From contig CAYTHB010000076.1 in NCBI GenBank assembly GCA_964437515.1, positions 1 through 13,851 on the forward strand: a stretch of 13,851 nt of DNA. The letters are read 5' to 3'. Positions 7,101 to 13,797 of the stretch are shown here, piece after piece. Positions within the stretch are counted from its first letter, which is position 1. Each line of letters begins with the position of its first letter. The notes below the pieces were generated by a model. The model was not told where the DNA came from and searched no databases. It was given only the letters and a program-made list of their open reading frames with translations. Source of the stretch: Sterolibacterium sp964437515 (GTDB taxonomy: Bacteria; Pseudomonadota; Gammaproteobacteria; Burkholderiales; Rhodocyclaceae). The position numbers and the translations under genes are program-made.

Positions 7101-9960
7101 GCTCGAATATGCACTGGAGCGTTTTGTTGCAGCCGCTGTGTTGCCTGATGAAGCCCAGTACGGTGTGTTGGGGCTCTCAATCGCCCATTTGCGCCGCATG
7201 CTCGAGAGTGTGGCACGACGCCAGATGCCGGTGCTGGATGAATCCTTGCTGGTGTCTCTGGAGGCTTTGATGCCGCAGGAGGTGGCGCTTGAGAAAGAAA
7301 TCGACACGATCAAACCGATTGAACTTGTAGGTATCTCCGATACGCCTGATGTTCCTGACATTCCGGAAACCATCGCTCCCTTTGGAACGATGGACACGAT
7401 GGAACCCATTGAAACTGTCGAACCCTCATTTGCGACGGAATTGCTGGATTCGTCTGCATGTGTCGAGACGGAAGAAACGGAGTTGTCTCAGCGTACCTCC
7501 GTGGTTGAGCCGCCTGTTTTGAGTGAAACTCCGAGTAGGCATTCCGTGCTGGAGGGTGAGGAGCCCTTTGCAGAGCAGCGTCGCAAGCTACGGATACATG
7601 ATGATCTCGATCCACAGTTGTTGCCCATCTTCCTGGAAGAGGGCGGCGATCTGATGCGTGAAATTGGTGCTGAACTGCGTTCATGGCGAGCCAACCCGGA
7701 GGATGCACAGATTCCCTTGCATCTTCAGCGTCTGCTGCACACCTTGAAGGGAAGTGCACGTATGGCCGGAGCCATGCGGATGGGCGAAACGGTGCATGGA
7801 ATCGAAACGCACATCATTCAGGCCACGCGGCGCGGTGCTGTGCCAACCGCTGAGTTTCTCGATGGACTCGATGAGTTCTATGACCGCACGCTGACCATGT
7901 ACGAAGGTCTGGCACGAGGTGAGACGACCCCCGATGAGGCTGCTTCCACAGCGAAGGATTCAGGCGAGGCACAAACGATAGCGACGATAGCGGGAGACGC
8001 GATGTCCTCCTCGCAGACCGTGCGTGAGGCTGAATCGGTGCTGATGGCGGGTGTTGACGTGCGACCAGGCCAGGCGATGGAAGCTACGGGGGGTGATACA
8101 GGGGGGGCACGTGCCCATCTCCGTGTCCATGCCGAGTTGATCGACCAGTTCATCAATGATGTGGGTGAAATGACGATTGCGCGTTCTCGTGTCGAGGGCG
8201 AAATGCGCACGGTGAAATCCGCCTTGCTGGATTTGACGGAAAACGTCATTCGTCTGCGCCAGCAGTTGCGCGAGATTGAAATTCAGGCGGAAACGCAGAT
8301 GCAGTCCCAGATGGCGCAACTTCAGGAAGCGCACCAGGGATTCGATCCGCTGGAGATGGATCGTTTTACGCGCTTCCAGGAGTTGACGCGCATGATGGCC
8401 GAAAGCGTCAATGACGTGACGACCGTACAGCATAATCTGCTGCGTAATGTGGATAATGCCACGACCGCATTGGCAGCGCAGGCACGCATCAATCGAGATT
8501 TGTCCCAATCCTTGATGGGCGTGCGAATGGTGCCCTTCAATTCCATCATCGATCGCTTGTATCGTGTGGTTCGCCAAAGTGCCAAGGAACTCGACAAGCG
8601 GGTGAATCTGGATATCCGGGGTGGACAGGTCGAAATCGATCGTTCGGTACTGGAAAAAATGGTGGCGCCGATCGAGCATTTGCTGCGTAATTGCACCGCA
8701 CATGGCATTGAAAGCCGTGAAGTTCGTCGTGCCGCAGGTAAGGCCGATATTGGTGAGATTCTGATCGAGCTGACCCAGCAGGGAAATGAAATCGTCATCG
8801 CACTTTCCGATGATGGTGCTGGACTGGATTACGATCGTATCCGCGCCAAGGCAGTGGAGCAAGGTTTGCTGCCCGCTAGTCATTGGGTGAATGAAGCGCG
8901 TCTGACAGAGTTTATTTTCGAACCCGGATTCAGCACAGCAAGCAAAGTCAGTGAAATATCAGGACGGGGTGTCGGCATGGATGTGGTTAAGACCGAGGCC
9001 ACGATGCTGGGCGGGCATGTCGAAGTCCAGTCGGAAACCGGACACGGCACTTTTTTCCGCATCTTCCTTCCGCTGACGCTGTCTGTGGTGCAGGCCGTTC
9101 TGGTGCGTTCGGGGAGTCGCATTGTCGCGTTGCCCTCATCCATGGTCGAACAGGTGATGGAATTGCGTCCCGAGGCCGTGGAAGCCATTCGGCTTGCGGC
9201 GGGTACAGATTGGCTGGGGACGCATTATCCGTGGTGCTATCTGCCCCGATTGCTGGAAGAAAGTACTGGGATGCCGCCCCCGGCACGTCGCCATTGGGTG
9301 CTGCTGCTCAAGGGCGCAGATCGGCGTATCGCGCTGGAGGTGGATGGCTTGTTGGGGAATCAGGAAGTCGTCGTCAAGAATATCGGTCCGCAACTGTCGC
9401 ATGTCCCTGGAGTGACGGGAGCCACTGTGCTCAATGATGGCCAGATCGCACTCATTCTCAATCCCGTCATGTTGTTTAGTCGAGCAGCAAGACTGGCATC
9501 GGAAGGTGGTATTCCATCGGGTGTCGATGCGAATATGGGAGCGGCGGATGTGGCCGCAGCTGCAGTGGTGCCTACCATCATGGTGGTGGATGATTCACTG
9601 ACGGTGCGCAAGATCGTGAGCCGCCTGCTGGCACGCGAAGGCTATCAGGTGGTGACGGCCAAGGATGGCGTCGATGCACTGGAACAACTACTCGATATGG
9701 TTCCAGCGGCGATGCTGGTCGATATCGAAATGCCCCGCATGGATGGCTTCGAACTGACACGCAATGTGCGTTCGCAGGAGCATCTGAAGCATGTGCCGAT
9801 CATCATGATTACCTCGCGGATTGCCGATAAACATCGCAACTATGCGCAGGAAATTGGCGTGAATGAATACCTGGGCAAGCCTTATGACGAAGAGGTGCTG
9901 CTGGGCAGGCTGCGCGAGTTTGTTGAGCAGCAAGGCATGGTTGCACCTAAGGTTCCCTAA
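4156..9960 (+). CDS. chpA: Hybrid chemosensory histidine kinase ChpA/PilL
   Basis: This 1934-residue CheA-type hybrid kinase (also named PilL) takes the PilJ/PilI signal and phosphorylates PilG and PilH. The N-terminus (LTWVKGEIDLAL) matches the ChpA family. A degenerate phosphotransfer-like module holds H53 (HQAHGAL), and helical regions with another degenerate site (K506, KQIEGAL) extend to about 580. Three good Hpt domains follow, with acceptors H787 (FHTLKGSGRM), H962 (AHTLGGVSGTLG) and H1195 (LHTLKGSARMAG), joined by acidic proline-rich linkers (about 580-725 and 1030-1130). The CheA dimerisation and ATPase core covers about 1319-1640: N-box N1512 (HLLRNCTAHGIE), DDGAGLD at 1552 and GRGVGMD at 1603. 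A CheW-like domain (about 1640-1785) and a receiver (D1812-D1813, acceptor D1856, T1886, K1908) finish the protein. It is shorter than Pseudomonas ChpA (about 2470). A TGA at 4150 blocks any earlier start. No Shine-Dalgarno sequence is seen. Confidence 0.95.
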   Translation: MNNSGELDLGPLTWVKGEIDLALGRAGDALKQYGQQGEAAPVALLKSAQTHLHQAHGALAIVGLDGITLFSEALEQVFAACVSGQLPFTAQTENLCQRALTTVKTYLDELLEGMPDQALRLLPIYRELQVLRGVPAASVLPSDLFFPDLSRRPPRREKEPQALDAEVLLTRIKAARLGFQRGMLKWLKGDDKGIKEMRNSLAVIEFTQTQPATRAFWWSSMAFLDALAEGGLTVDPAVKKLCARMDAQIAKLLEGSTELAERLERDVLYCVATSSVSNDHIECVRAAYRLNELIPVASSIEGGEEDRALHLAKLRAMRELLESAKEEWNHYSSVGFAASPAVKTQFQTSTQQLAEHAQTLKQMDLARLAASIHAVAQMQAAREVSGQVAESGWADTLSLEVATSLLLVENALESFDRLGVDFAHQVDVMTSRLTALLRGDMPEALQTMEVPHLDDISRKAQEQLMMDQLVREISNLLGGVEQKLDLYFRDPVGKVNELSGLQVPLKQIEGALSILSETRAVEVLRECAQHIAGFAQPGYEPVQTSFEDVAHKLSALGFFAEKLRHGPVSLDAMLNPRAAETPVEDAIPAFAPPPLSASVSTPEPALPLVEEAPTVALDELAAVAPTSSEPWMASLPELPEAERQISAPPVSPPVELSTLFEATAPDAVNVADCRVGDEQDIQGEQEQGEQENQWESPAEPVGTDIDDAVVEIPDLPDLPALAPPPVVPSAEAARLVDASSASIDAELLGIFLEEAREVLQTIREHMPRLDEQAHDHETLTVIRRSFHTLKGSGRMVGLTDLGEAAWSVEQLMNDWLKRNQGATPGLLHVIRAAQTLFIAWVHDLESAQIPPSASSPSVIELHAQCERLMRGEELDTPVVLEDLTPPLDVADGMQPALSPDVPAVELPRVVGDDSVVIGELSLSRMVYDIYLDEAMSHMMLLELELPTLRVSTATPEILRAAHTLGGVSGTLGLKPINRIGKALEYALERFVAAAVLPDEAQYGVLGLSIAHLRRMLESVARRQMPVLDESLLVSLEALMPQEVALEKEIDTIKPIELVGISDTPDVPDIPETIAPFGTMDTMEPIETVEPSFATELLDSSACVETEETELSQRTSVVEPPVLSETPSRHSVLEGEEPFAEQRRKLRIHDDLDPQLLPIFLEEGGDLMREIGAELRSWRANPEDAQIPLHLQRLLHTLKGSARMAGAMRMGETVHGIETHIIQATRRGAVPTAEFLDGLDEFYDRTLTMYEGLARGETTPDEAASTAKDSGEAQTIATIAGDAMSSSQTVREAESVLMAGVDVRPGQAMEATGGDTGGARAHLRVHAELIDQFINDVGEMTIARSRVEGEMRTVKSALLDLTENVIRLRQQLREIEIQAETQMQSQMAQLQEAHQGFDPLEMDRFTRFQELTRMMAESVNDVTTVQHNLLRNVDNATTALAAQARINRDLSQSLMGVRMVPFNSIIDRLYRVVRQSAKELDKRVNLDIRGGQVEIDRSVLEKMVAPIEHLLRNCTAHGIESREVRRAAGKADIGEILIELTQQGNEIVIALSDDGAGLDYDRIRAKAVEQGLLPASHWVNEARLTEFIFEPGFSTASKVSEISGRGVGMDVVKTEATMLGGHVEVQSETGHGTFFRIFLPLTLSVVQAVLVRSGSRIVALPSSMVEQVMELRPEAVEAIRLAAGTDWLGTHYPWCYLPRLLEESTGMPPPARRHWVLLLKGADRRIALEVDGLLGNQEVVVKNIGPQLSHVPGVTGATVLNDGQIALILNPVMLFSRAARLASEGGIPSGVDANMGAADVAAAAVVPTIMVVDDSLTVRKIVSRLLAREGYQVVTAKDGVDALEQLLDMVPAAMLVDIEMPRMDGFELTRNVRSQEHLKHVPIIMITSRIADKHRNYAQEIGVNEYLGKPYDEEVLLGRLREFVEQQGMVAPKVP

Positions 9961-9965
9961 GCGAC

Positions 9966-9979
9966 TTGATTCAAATCAA
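9966..9979. promoter_or_regulatory. FNR-type binding site upstream of ubiU
   Basis: TTGATTCAAATCAA is a perfect match to the FNR consensus TTGAT-N4-ATCAA and starts six bases after the chpA stop codon. Its centre (between 9972 and 9973) lies 41.5 bases before the start predicted from TATACT at 10003-10008. That is the classic class II activator position, where FNR overlaps the -35 region; no good -35 hexamer is present. Oxygen-independent ubiquinone genes are known to be FNR-activated in E. coli, so site, spacing and target agree. Binding has not been shown here; a CRP/FNR-family relative such as Dnr or Anr could read the same box. Confidence 0.85.
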
Positions 9980-10002
9980 TCGCCGGAGTGAGTCGAGGCG
10001 CG

Positions 10003-10008
10003 TATACT
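10003..10008 (+). promoter_or_regulatory. -10 element of the ubiUVT promoter
   Basis: TATACT matches the TATAAT consensus at five of six positions. Transcription would start near 10014, giving a short leader of about 19 bases before ubiU. The absence of a -35 hexamer fits dependence on FNR bound at 9966-9979. Confidence 0.7.
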
Positions 10009-10033
10009 GTCGGCTCTTTTTCAGGAGCCGACA
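10008..10033 (+). promoter_or_regulatory. Inverted repeat covering the ubiU ribosome-binding site
   Basis: TGTCGGCTC (10008-10016) and GAGCCGACA (10025-10033) are perfect 9-base inverted arms around the loop TTTTTCAG (10017-10024). The right arm takes in GAG of the Shine-Dalgarno AGGAG (10023-10027) and the A of the ATG start. In RNA read through from chpA the hairpin would hide the ubiU start. An RNA begun near 10014 would lack most of the left arm. The arms are seen; the regulatory effect is inference. No T-run follows, so this is not a terminator. Confidence 0.6.
10023..10027 (+). promoter_or_regulatory. Ribosome-binding site that fixes the ubiU start
   Basis: AGGAG lies 5 bases before the ATG at 10033. 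An in-frame ATG at 9988 lies upstream of the predicted transcription start and within the promoter. The ATG at 10051, which aligns with the E. coli UbiU start, has no such site. The start at 10033 is therefore chosen. Confidence 0.75.
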
Positions 10034-11046
10034 TGTCTGCTCAAGCTGCTATGGAACTTGTTTGCCCGGCGGGTAGCCTGCCCGCCCTCAAGACGGCCAT
10101 CGATCATGGTGCGGATTGTGTGTATCTTGGCTTTCGTGATGAAACCAATGCGCGCAATTTCAATGGTCTGAATTTCGACGATAAAGCCCTGGCGGAGGGT
10201 TTGCGCTATGCCCATGATCGCGGGCGCAAGGTGCTGCTGGCACTGAATACCTATCCGCAGAGCGAAAACTGGACGCGCTGGACGGGGGCGGTCGACCGTG
10301 CGGCGCGCGCTGGGATTGATGCCATCATCCTCGCCGATCCGGGCTTGATGGCGTATGCGCGGCGAACCTGGCCTGCGTTGCGCCTGCATTTGTCGGTGCA
10401 AGGTTCGGCGACCAGTTATGAGGCGATCAATTTTTATCGCGAACGTTTTGATGTGCAGCGCGCGGTGTTGCCGCGCGTCCTCTCGATGGCGCAGGTTGCC
10501 CAGGTCATTGAAAATACCGAGGTGGAAATCGAGGTGTTTGGTTTTGGTGGGTTGTGCGTGATGGTGGAGGGACGTTGTTCGCTTTCTGCTTATACGACAG
10601 GGACATCGCCGAATTGCAATGGTGCGTGCTCTCCCGCCAAGAGTGTGCGCTGGGAGCAAACGCCGGCAGGGATGGAAACGCGCTTGAACGGTATCCTCAT
10701 CGACCGCTACGATGAAGGGGAGCGTGCCGGTTATCCCACCTTGTGCAAGGGGCGTTTTGCTGTCGAGGAAGAAACCTATTACGCCATCGAGGAGCCGACC
10801 AGCCTGAATACGCTGGAGCTGCTGCCGCAACTGCTGGAAATGGGCGTGCGTGCGATCAAGATCGAAGGTCGTCAGCGCAGCCCGGCTTATGTGGCGCAGG
10901 TCACGCAGGTCTGGCGCGAAGCCATCGACACCTGCCGCCGCGATCCGGCGCATTTTGTGCTGAAGCCCGCCTGGCTGGCTGAATTGGGCAAGGTTTCTGA
11001 AGGTCAGTCGAACACCTTGGGTGCTTACAACCGTCCCTGGAAGTGA
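10033..11046 (+). CDS. ubiU: O2-independent ubiquinone hydroxylation protein UbiU
   Basis: This 337-residue peptidase-U32-family protein (E. coli YhbU, 331 residues) works with UbiV in the cytoplasm to hydroxylate the ubiquinone ring without oxygen; the heterodimer carries one [4Fe-4S] cluster per subunit. The four cluster ligands known from E. coli are all present with a constant shift of six: C175, C182, C199 and C238. The start ELVCPAGSLPALKTAIDHGA, the EEPTSLNTLELLPQL stretch and the end SNTLGAYNRPWK align closely with E. coli UbiU. One further cysteine, C195, sits between the ligands. The chosen start adds six residues (MSAQAA) before the E. coli start. It is the first gene of a tight ubiU-ubiV-ubiT-vanZ group, is led by an FNR box, and is separated from ubiV by only 3 bases. 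It has no protease role in this family branch. Confidence 0.95.
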   Translation: MSAQAAMELVCPAGSLPALKTAIDHGADCVYLGFRDETNARNFNGLNFDDKALAEGLRYAHDRGRKVLLALNTYPQSENWTRWTGAVDRAARAGIDAIILADPGLMAYARRTWPALRLHLSVQGSATSYEAINFYRERFDVQRAVLPRVLSMAQVAQVIENTEVEIEVFGFGGLCVMVEGRCSLSAYTTGTSPNCNGACSPAKSVRWEQTPAGMETRLNGILIDRYDEGERAGYPTLCKGRFAVEEETYYAIEEPTSLNTLELLPQLLEMGVRAIKIEGRQRSPAYVAQVTQVWREAIDTCRRDPAHFVLKPAWLAELGKVSEGQSNTLGAYNRPWK

Positions 11047-11049
11047 ATT

Positions 11050-11946
11050 ATGAAATTATCTCTGGGCCCGATTCTGACTTACTGGCCACAGCAGCAGGTT
11101 TTTGATTTTTACAGCGAGATGGCGCGCCAGCCGCTCGATATCGTCTATCTGGGCGAAACGGTGTGTTCGCGTCGCCATGAATTGCGTTTCGATGACTGGA
11201 TGACGGTGGCCGAACAGTTGATGGCTGCGGGTAAAGAAGTCGTGCTGTCTACGCTGACGTTGATCGAATCGGAATCCGATCTCAAGATGCTGCGGAAAAT
11301 TGTGCGCAATGGCCAGTTTTCCATAGAAGCGAATGACATGGGGGCAGTGCGGCTGCTGGCGGAGCACAAGCTGCCTTTTGTGGCGGGCCCGACGCTCAAT
11401 GTGTTCAATGCCGAAACCTTGGCGATTCTCCGTGAAGCGGGTGCTCAACGCTGGGTGATGCCGCCGGAAGTGGGGGCTGATGCGTTGGCGGCGGTGTTGT
11501 CTGGGTTGAAGAATTCAATTGAAACCGAAGTGTTTTGTCATGGTCGCTTGCCGCTGGCGTATTCGGCACGTTGTTTTACAGCGCGTCGTTTCAATCTGCA
11601 AAAAGATACCTGCGAGTTTCGTTGCATCGAGTTTCCCGATGGCATGGAACTCAAAACCCGTGAGGGAGAAGCCTTCCTCACTTTGAATGGCACACAGACG
11701 CAATCGGCTAAGATTTATAATCTGCTCCTCGACTGGCCGCGCCTTGAGCAACTCGGCGTGACGGTGGCGCGGATTAGCCCGCAAGCCCAGCAGACGGCGG
11801 CGGTCATTGATGTCTTTCGCCGTTGTCTGGACGGCGCACTCGCACCGCAAGCGGCGTGGCAGGCAACGCGCGAAGTACTGGCCGATGATTTATGTAATGG
11901 TTTCTGGCATGGTCGCCCCGGTCTGGAACAAGTAATGCCGGCCTGA
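11050..11946 (+). CDS. ubiV: O2-independent ubiquinone hydroxylation protein UbiV
   Basis: This 298-residue U32-family protein is the partner of UbiU (E. coli YhbV, 292 residues). The four [4Fe-4S] ligands are present as C39 (YLGETVCSRRH), C175 (YSARCFTAR), C188 and C192 (DTCEFRC), matching the E. coli pattern of one early cysteine and three later ones. The start MKLSLGPILTYWP and the block HGRLPLAYSARCFTAR are family hallmarks. The gene starts 3 bases after the ubiU stop; its ribosome-binding site (GGAAGTGA) lies inside the last codons of ubiU, so the two are probably translated in a coupled fashion, as suits an obligate heterodimer. It is followed 20 bases later by ubiT. Nothing is missing or broken. 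Confidence 0.95.
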   Translation: MKLSLGPILTYWPQQQVFDFYSEMARQPLDIVYLGETVCSRRHELRFDDWMTVAEQLMAAGKEVVLSTLTLIESESDLKMLRKIVRNGQFSIEANDMGAVRLLAEHKLPFVAGPTLNVFNAETLAILREAGAQRWVMPPEVGADALAAVLSGLKNSIETEVFCHGRLPLAYSARCFTARRFNLQKDTCEFRCIEFPDGMELKTREGEAFLTLNGTQTQSAKIYNLLLDWPRLEQLGVTVARISPQAQQTAAVIDVFRRCLDGALAPQAAWQATREVLADDLCNGFWHGRPGLEQVMPA

Positions 11947-11966
11947 AACTGAAAGGATAACGAGAC

Positions 11967-12452
11967 ATGAAACTCCCTGACTTCACCCTTCCTTCACCGC
12001 TGACGCGCCTAGGCGGACGTTTGCCGCAATTACCCCCAACCCTGTTTCTGACCACATCGCTGAATCTGGCGCTGGATCGCGTGCTCCCACGCGAACCGCT
12101 GGAACCCCTGATTGGCAAGCGACTGATGATTTGCGTGCGCGATGCGGGGCTGTCATTGCGTTTTACGATGGGGCGGCGACATTTTCATCCGAGTTTCGAT
12201 TTGCGCAAGCCGGATCTGACCATCACCGCACGGGCACGCGATTTTTTGGCATTGATGGCACGCGAGGAAGATGCGGATACTTTGTTTTTCAGTCGCCGTC
12301 TGTTGATGGAAGGCGATACCGAGTTGGGTTTGCTGGTCAAAAATACGCTGGATGCGGTTGAGTTTCCTGCATTTGATCTGAAAAACACCGAGCCGGTACG
12401 CGCTTTGGCCTCATGGCGCGATCGTTGGGTGCATCGTACCCACAGTGCCTGA
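11967..12452 (+). CDS. ubiT: Ubiquinone biosynthesis accessory factor UbiT (SCP2 domain)
   Basis: This 161-residue protein carries an SCP2 sterol-carrier-like domain across most of its length and corresponds to E. coli UbiT (YhbT, 174 residues). UbiT binds isoprenoid quinone intermediates and is needed for anaerobic ubiquinone synthesis, replacing UbiJ of the aerobic route. The block FFSRRLLMEGDTELGLLVKNTLDAVE (about residues 109-134) is the diagnostic SCP2/UbiT signature. No membrane segment or signal peptide is seen, so it should be cytoplasmic or peripheral. AAAGGA at 11952-11957 precedes the ATG. In E. coli ubiT lies beside but not in the ubiUV operon; here it directly follows ubiV. Its last eight bases overlap the next gene, and a hairpin lies in its final codons. 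Confidence 0.92.
   Translation: MKLPDFTLPSPLTRLGGRLPQLPPTLFLTTSLNLALDRVLPREPLEPLIGKRLMICVRDAGLSLRFTMGRRHFHPSFDLRKPDLTITARARDFLALMAREEDADTLFFSRRLLMEGDTELGLLVKNTLDAVEFPAFDLKNTEPVRALASWRDRWVHRTHSA
12426..12442 (+). promoter_or_regulatory. Hairpin at the ubiT-vanZ junction
   Basis: TGGGTGC (12426-12432) pairs with GTACCCA (12436-12442) through six Watson-Crick pairs and one G-U pair around a 3-base loop. It ends two bases before the GTG start of the VanZ gene and lies within the last ubiT codons. There is no Shine-Dalgarno sequence in this stretch. A ribosome finishing ubiT would open the hairpin, so it may make VanZ translation depend on ubiT translation (inference). Confidence 0.4.
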
Positions 12453-13557
12453 TATCGAACTCGAACGCCCTGCATCGCCCCGGATTTCCTCACGTCTTCC
12501 GCGCTATCTGGCGACGGCGTACACCCTGCTCATCATCTACGCCAGTCTGCATCCCTTTACGGGTTGGCGGGATAGTGGTGCGGATGTTCTGGCGTATCTC
12601 ACCGCCCCCTGGCCGCGCTATTGGACCGGATTTGATCTGGTCACCAATGTATTTGCCTACGTGCCCTTGGGTTTTCTCTGGGTGCCGGCTTTGCAAGGTC
12701 ATGTTCGGCGGGTGTGGGCCGTGTTGCTCGCGATATTGTTAGGCTTGATGTTGAGTGGCCTGCTGGAAACGCTGCAAAATTTCTTGCCCTCCCGTGTGGC
12801 CTTCAATGTTGATCTGGCAACCAATGGGCTGGGAGCGATGTTGGGAGCGTTTATCGGCTGGCGATGGGGAAGGGTTTTCCTCGACGGGGGGCGTTTTCAT
12901 GCATGGATTCGTTGCCGGGTCGGTGAAGATGCCTTGGCACATGGCGGGCTCGTGTTGATGGGCTTGTGGATGCTGACTCAGTTGAATCCTGAAATTCTGT
13001 TGTTTGGCAATGGCGATTTACGCGGCTTTCTGGAAAAAATGGAGTTACTGGAGAATCCACCGTATGTCGTTGAGCATTTTCCTTGGGTGGAAGCCAGCGT
13101 AACAGGCACGAATACATTAGCCGTCGGTTTGCTTGTTTCATGTTTGTTACGTTCCCACACCCGTCGCCTGGGCTTGCTGGTTTTTGCCATTGCCTTACTG
13201 ATGAAAAGCTTGTCGCTCACCGTGTTGACCAGTACGGCCAGCGTGGCATGGGCGACGCAAGGTAACCTGACGGGTCTGGGCGGGGGTGTCCTTGTGTGGT
13301 GGGTCGCCAGTTTCTTGTCTTTTCCTTTACGCCAGATGTTGGCGGCATTGGCCTTGATGATTGCTACGACGCTGGTGAATTTGTCACCTGAAAATCCGTA
13401 CCAGGCCATGACCTTGCAAATCTGGCAACAGGGGCATTTCTTGAATTTTAACGGACTGACACGCTTGTCGTCGGCACTCTGGCCGTTTTTGGCATTACCC
13501 TGGCTGATGCTGCAACGCGAGAACCGAAAGGCGGGGGCCGCATCCGTATCGATGTAA
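12445..13557 (+). CDS. VanZ-family integral membrane protein
   Basis: This 370-residue inner-membrane protein has a VanZ-like N-terminal half and about ten predicted membrane segments: 21-38, 66-84, 90-107, 125-143, 166-180, 222-236, 242-262, 277-293, 298-312 and 343-356. The VanZ-type pattern of spaced polar residues is present as E108, Q111, R117, D123, N127, G130 and G134. The C-terminal half (HFLNFNGLTRLSSALWPFLALPW) resembles what I recall from other betaproteobacterial VanZ-family proteins. The biochemical role of this family is unknown; VanZ itself gives low-level teicoplanin resistance in enterococci, which does not predict a function here. It starts with GTG, overlaps ubiT by eight bases, and has no Shine-Dalgarno sequence, so it is probably coupled to ubiT. 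No transcription terminator is visible after it. I assign no function. Confidence 0.8.
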   Translation: MPDIELERPASPRISSRLPRYLATAYTLLIIYASLHPFTGWRDSGADVLAYLTAPWPRYWTGFDLVTNVFAYVPLGFLWVPALQGHVRRVWAVLLAILLGLMLSGLLETLQNFLPSRVAFNVDLATNGLGAMLGAFIGWRWGRVFLDGGRFHAWIRCRVGEDALAHGGLVLMGLWMLTQLNPEILLFGNGDLRGFLEKMELLENPPYVVEHFPWVEASVTGTNTLAVGLLVSCLLRSHTRRLGLLVFAIALLMKSLSLTVLTSTASVAWATQGNLTGLGGGVLVWWVASFLSFPLRQMLAALALMIATTLVNLSPENPYQAMTLQIWQQGHFLNFNGLTRLSSALWPFLALPWLMLQRENRKAGAASVSM

Positions 13558-13583
13558 CAAACATTAAAAAAGAGCAAGTAGTG

Positions 13584-13612
13584 TTGACTTGTTCAGCGCT
13601 TGCTAGCATAAT
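13584..13612 (+). promoter_or_regulatory. Promoter of the tRNA-Tyr/tRNA-Gly operon
   Basis: TTGACT (13584-13589) and CATAAT (13607-13612) are separated by an ideal 17 bases. The predicted start near 13619 lies about seven bases before tRNA-Tyr. A GC-rich stretch (CGCG, 13616-13619) at the discriminator fits a stringently controlled stable-RNA promoter. AGCAAG (13573-13578) and CTTGCT (13599-13604) form inverted arms around the -35 element. Confidence 0.65.
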
Positions 13613-13625
13613 TTCGCGTTTCGCT

Positions 13626-13710
<85 letters not shown>

Positions 13711-13797
13711 GAATGCAGCTTGCAGTAGATTTGGATTTAGGTAGTGAAGAATAAACCCGGTAATTGGCAGGGTGGTGGGTAAGAGTAGTTGGAACGG

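Noticed and set aside
7960..8883. Antisense open frame of 307 codons inside chpA
   Set aside because: It lies wholly within the ATPase-core part of chpA, has low-complexity His/Arg/Gln-rich translation with no recognisable motif, and is explained by codon bias of the sense strand.
9988..10032. Longer ubiU start at 9988
   Set aside because: The added residues lie over the -10 element and before the predicted transcription start, while AGGAG sits in front of the ATG at 10033.
10008..10033. Intrinsic terminator of the chpA operon
   Set aside because: The stem is strong but its T-run is in the loop, not after the stem, and the right arm runs into the ubiU start codon.
10021..10953. Antisense open frame of 310 codons inside ubiU
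   Set aside because: It mirrors ubiU, whose cluster cysteines and family motifs are all intact. The antisense product resembles nothing and covers the promoter hairpin.
10033..11946. UbiU and UbiV as U32 collagenase-like peptidases
   Set aside because: The family name suggests proteolysis, but the four [4Fe-4S] cysteines in each protein and the ubiT linkage identify the ubiquinone branch.
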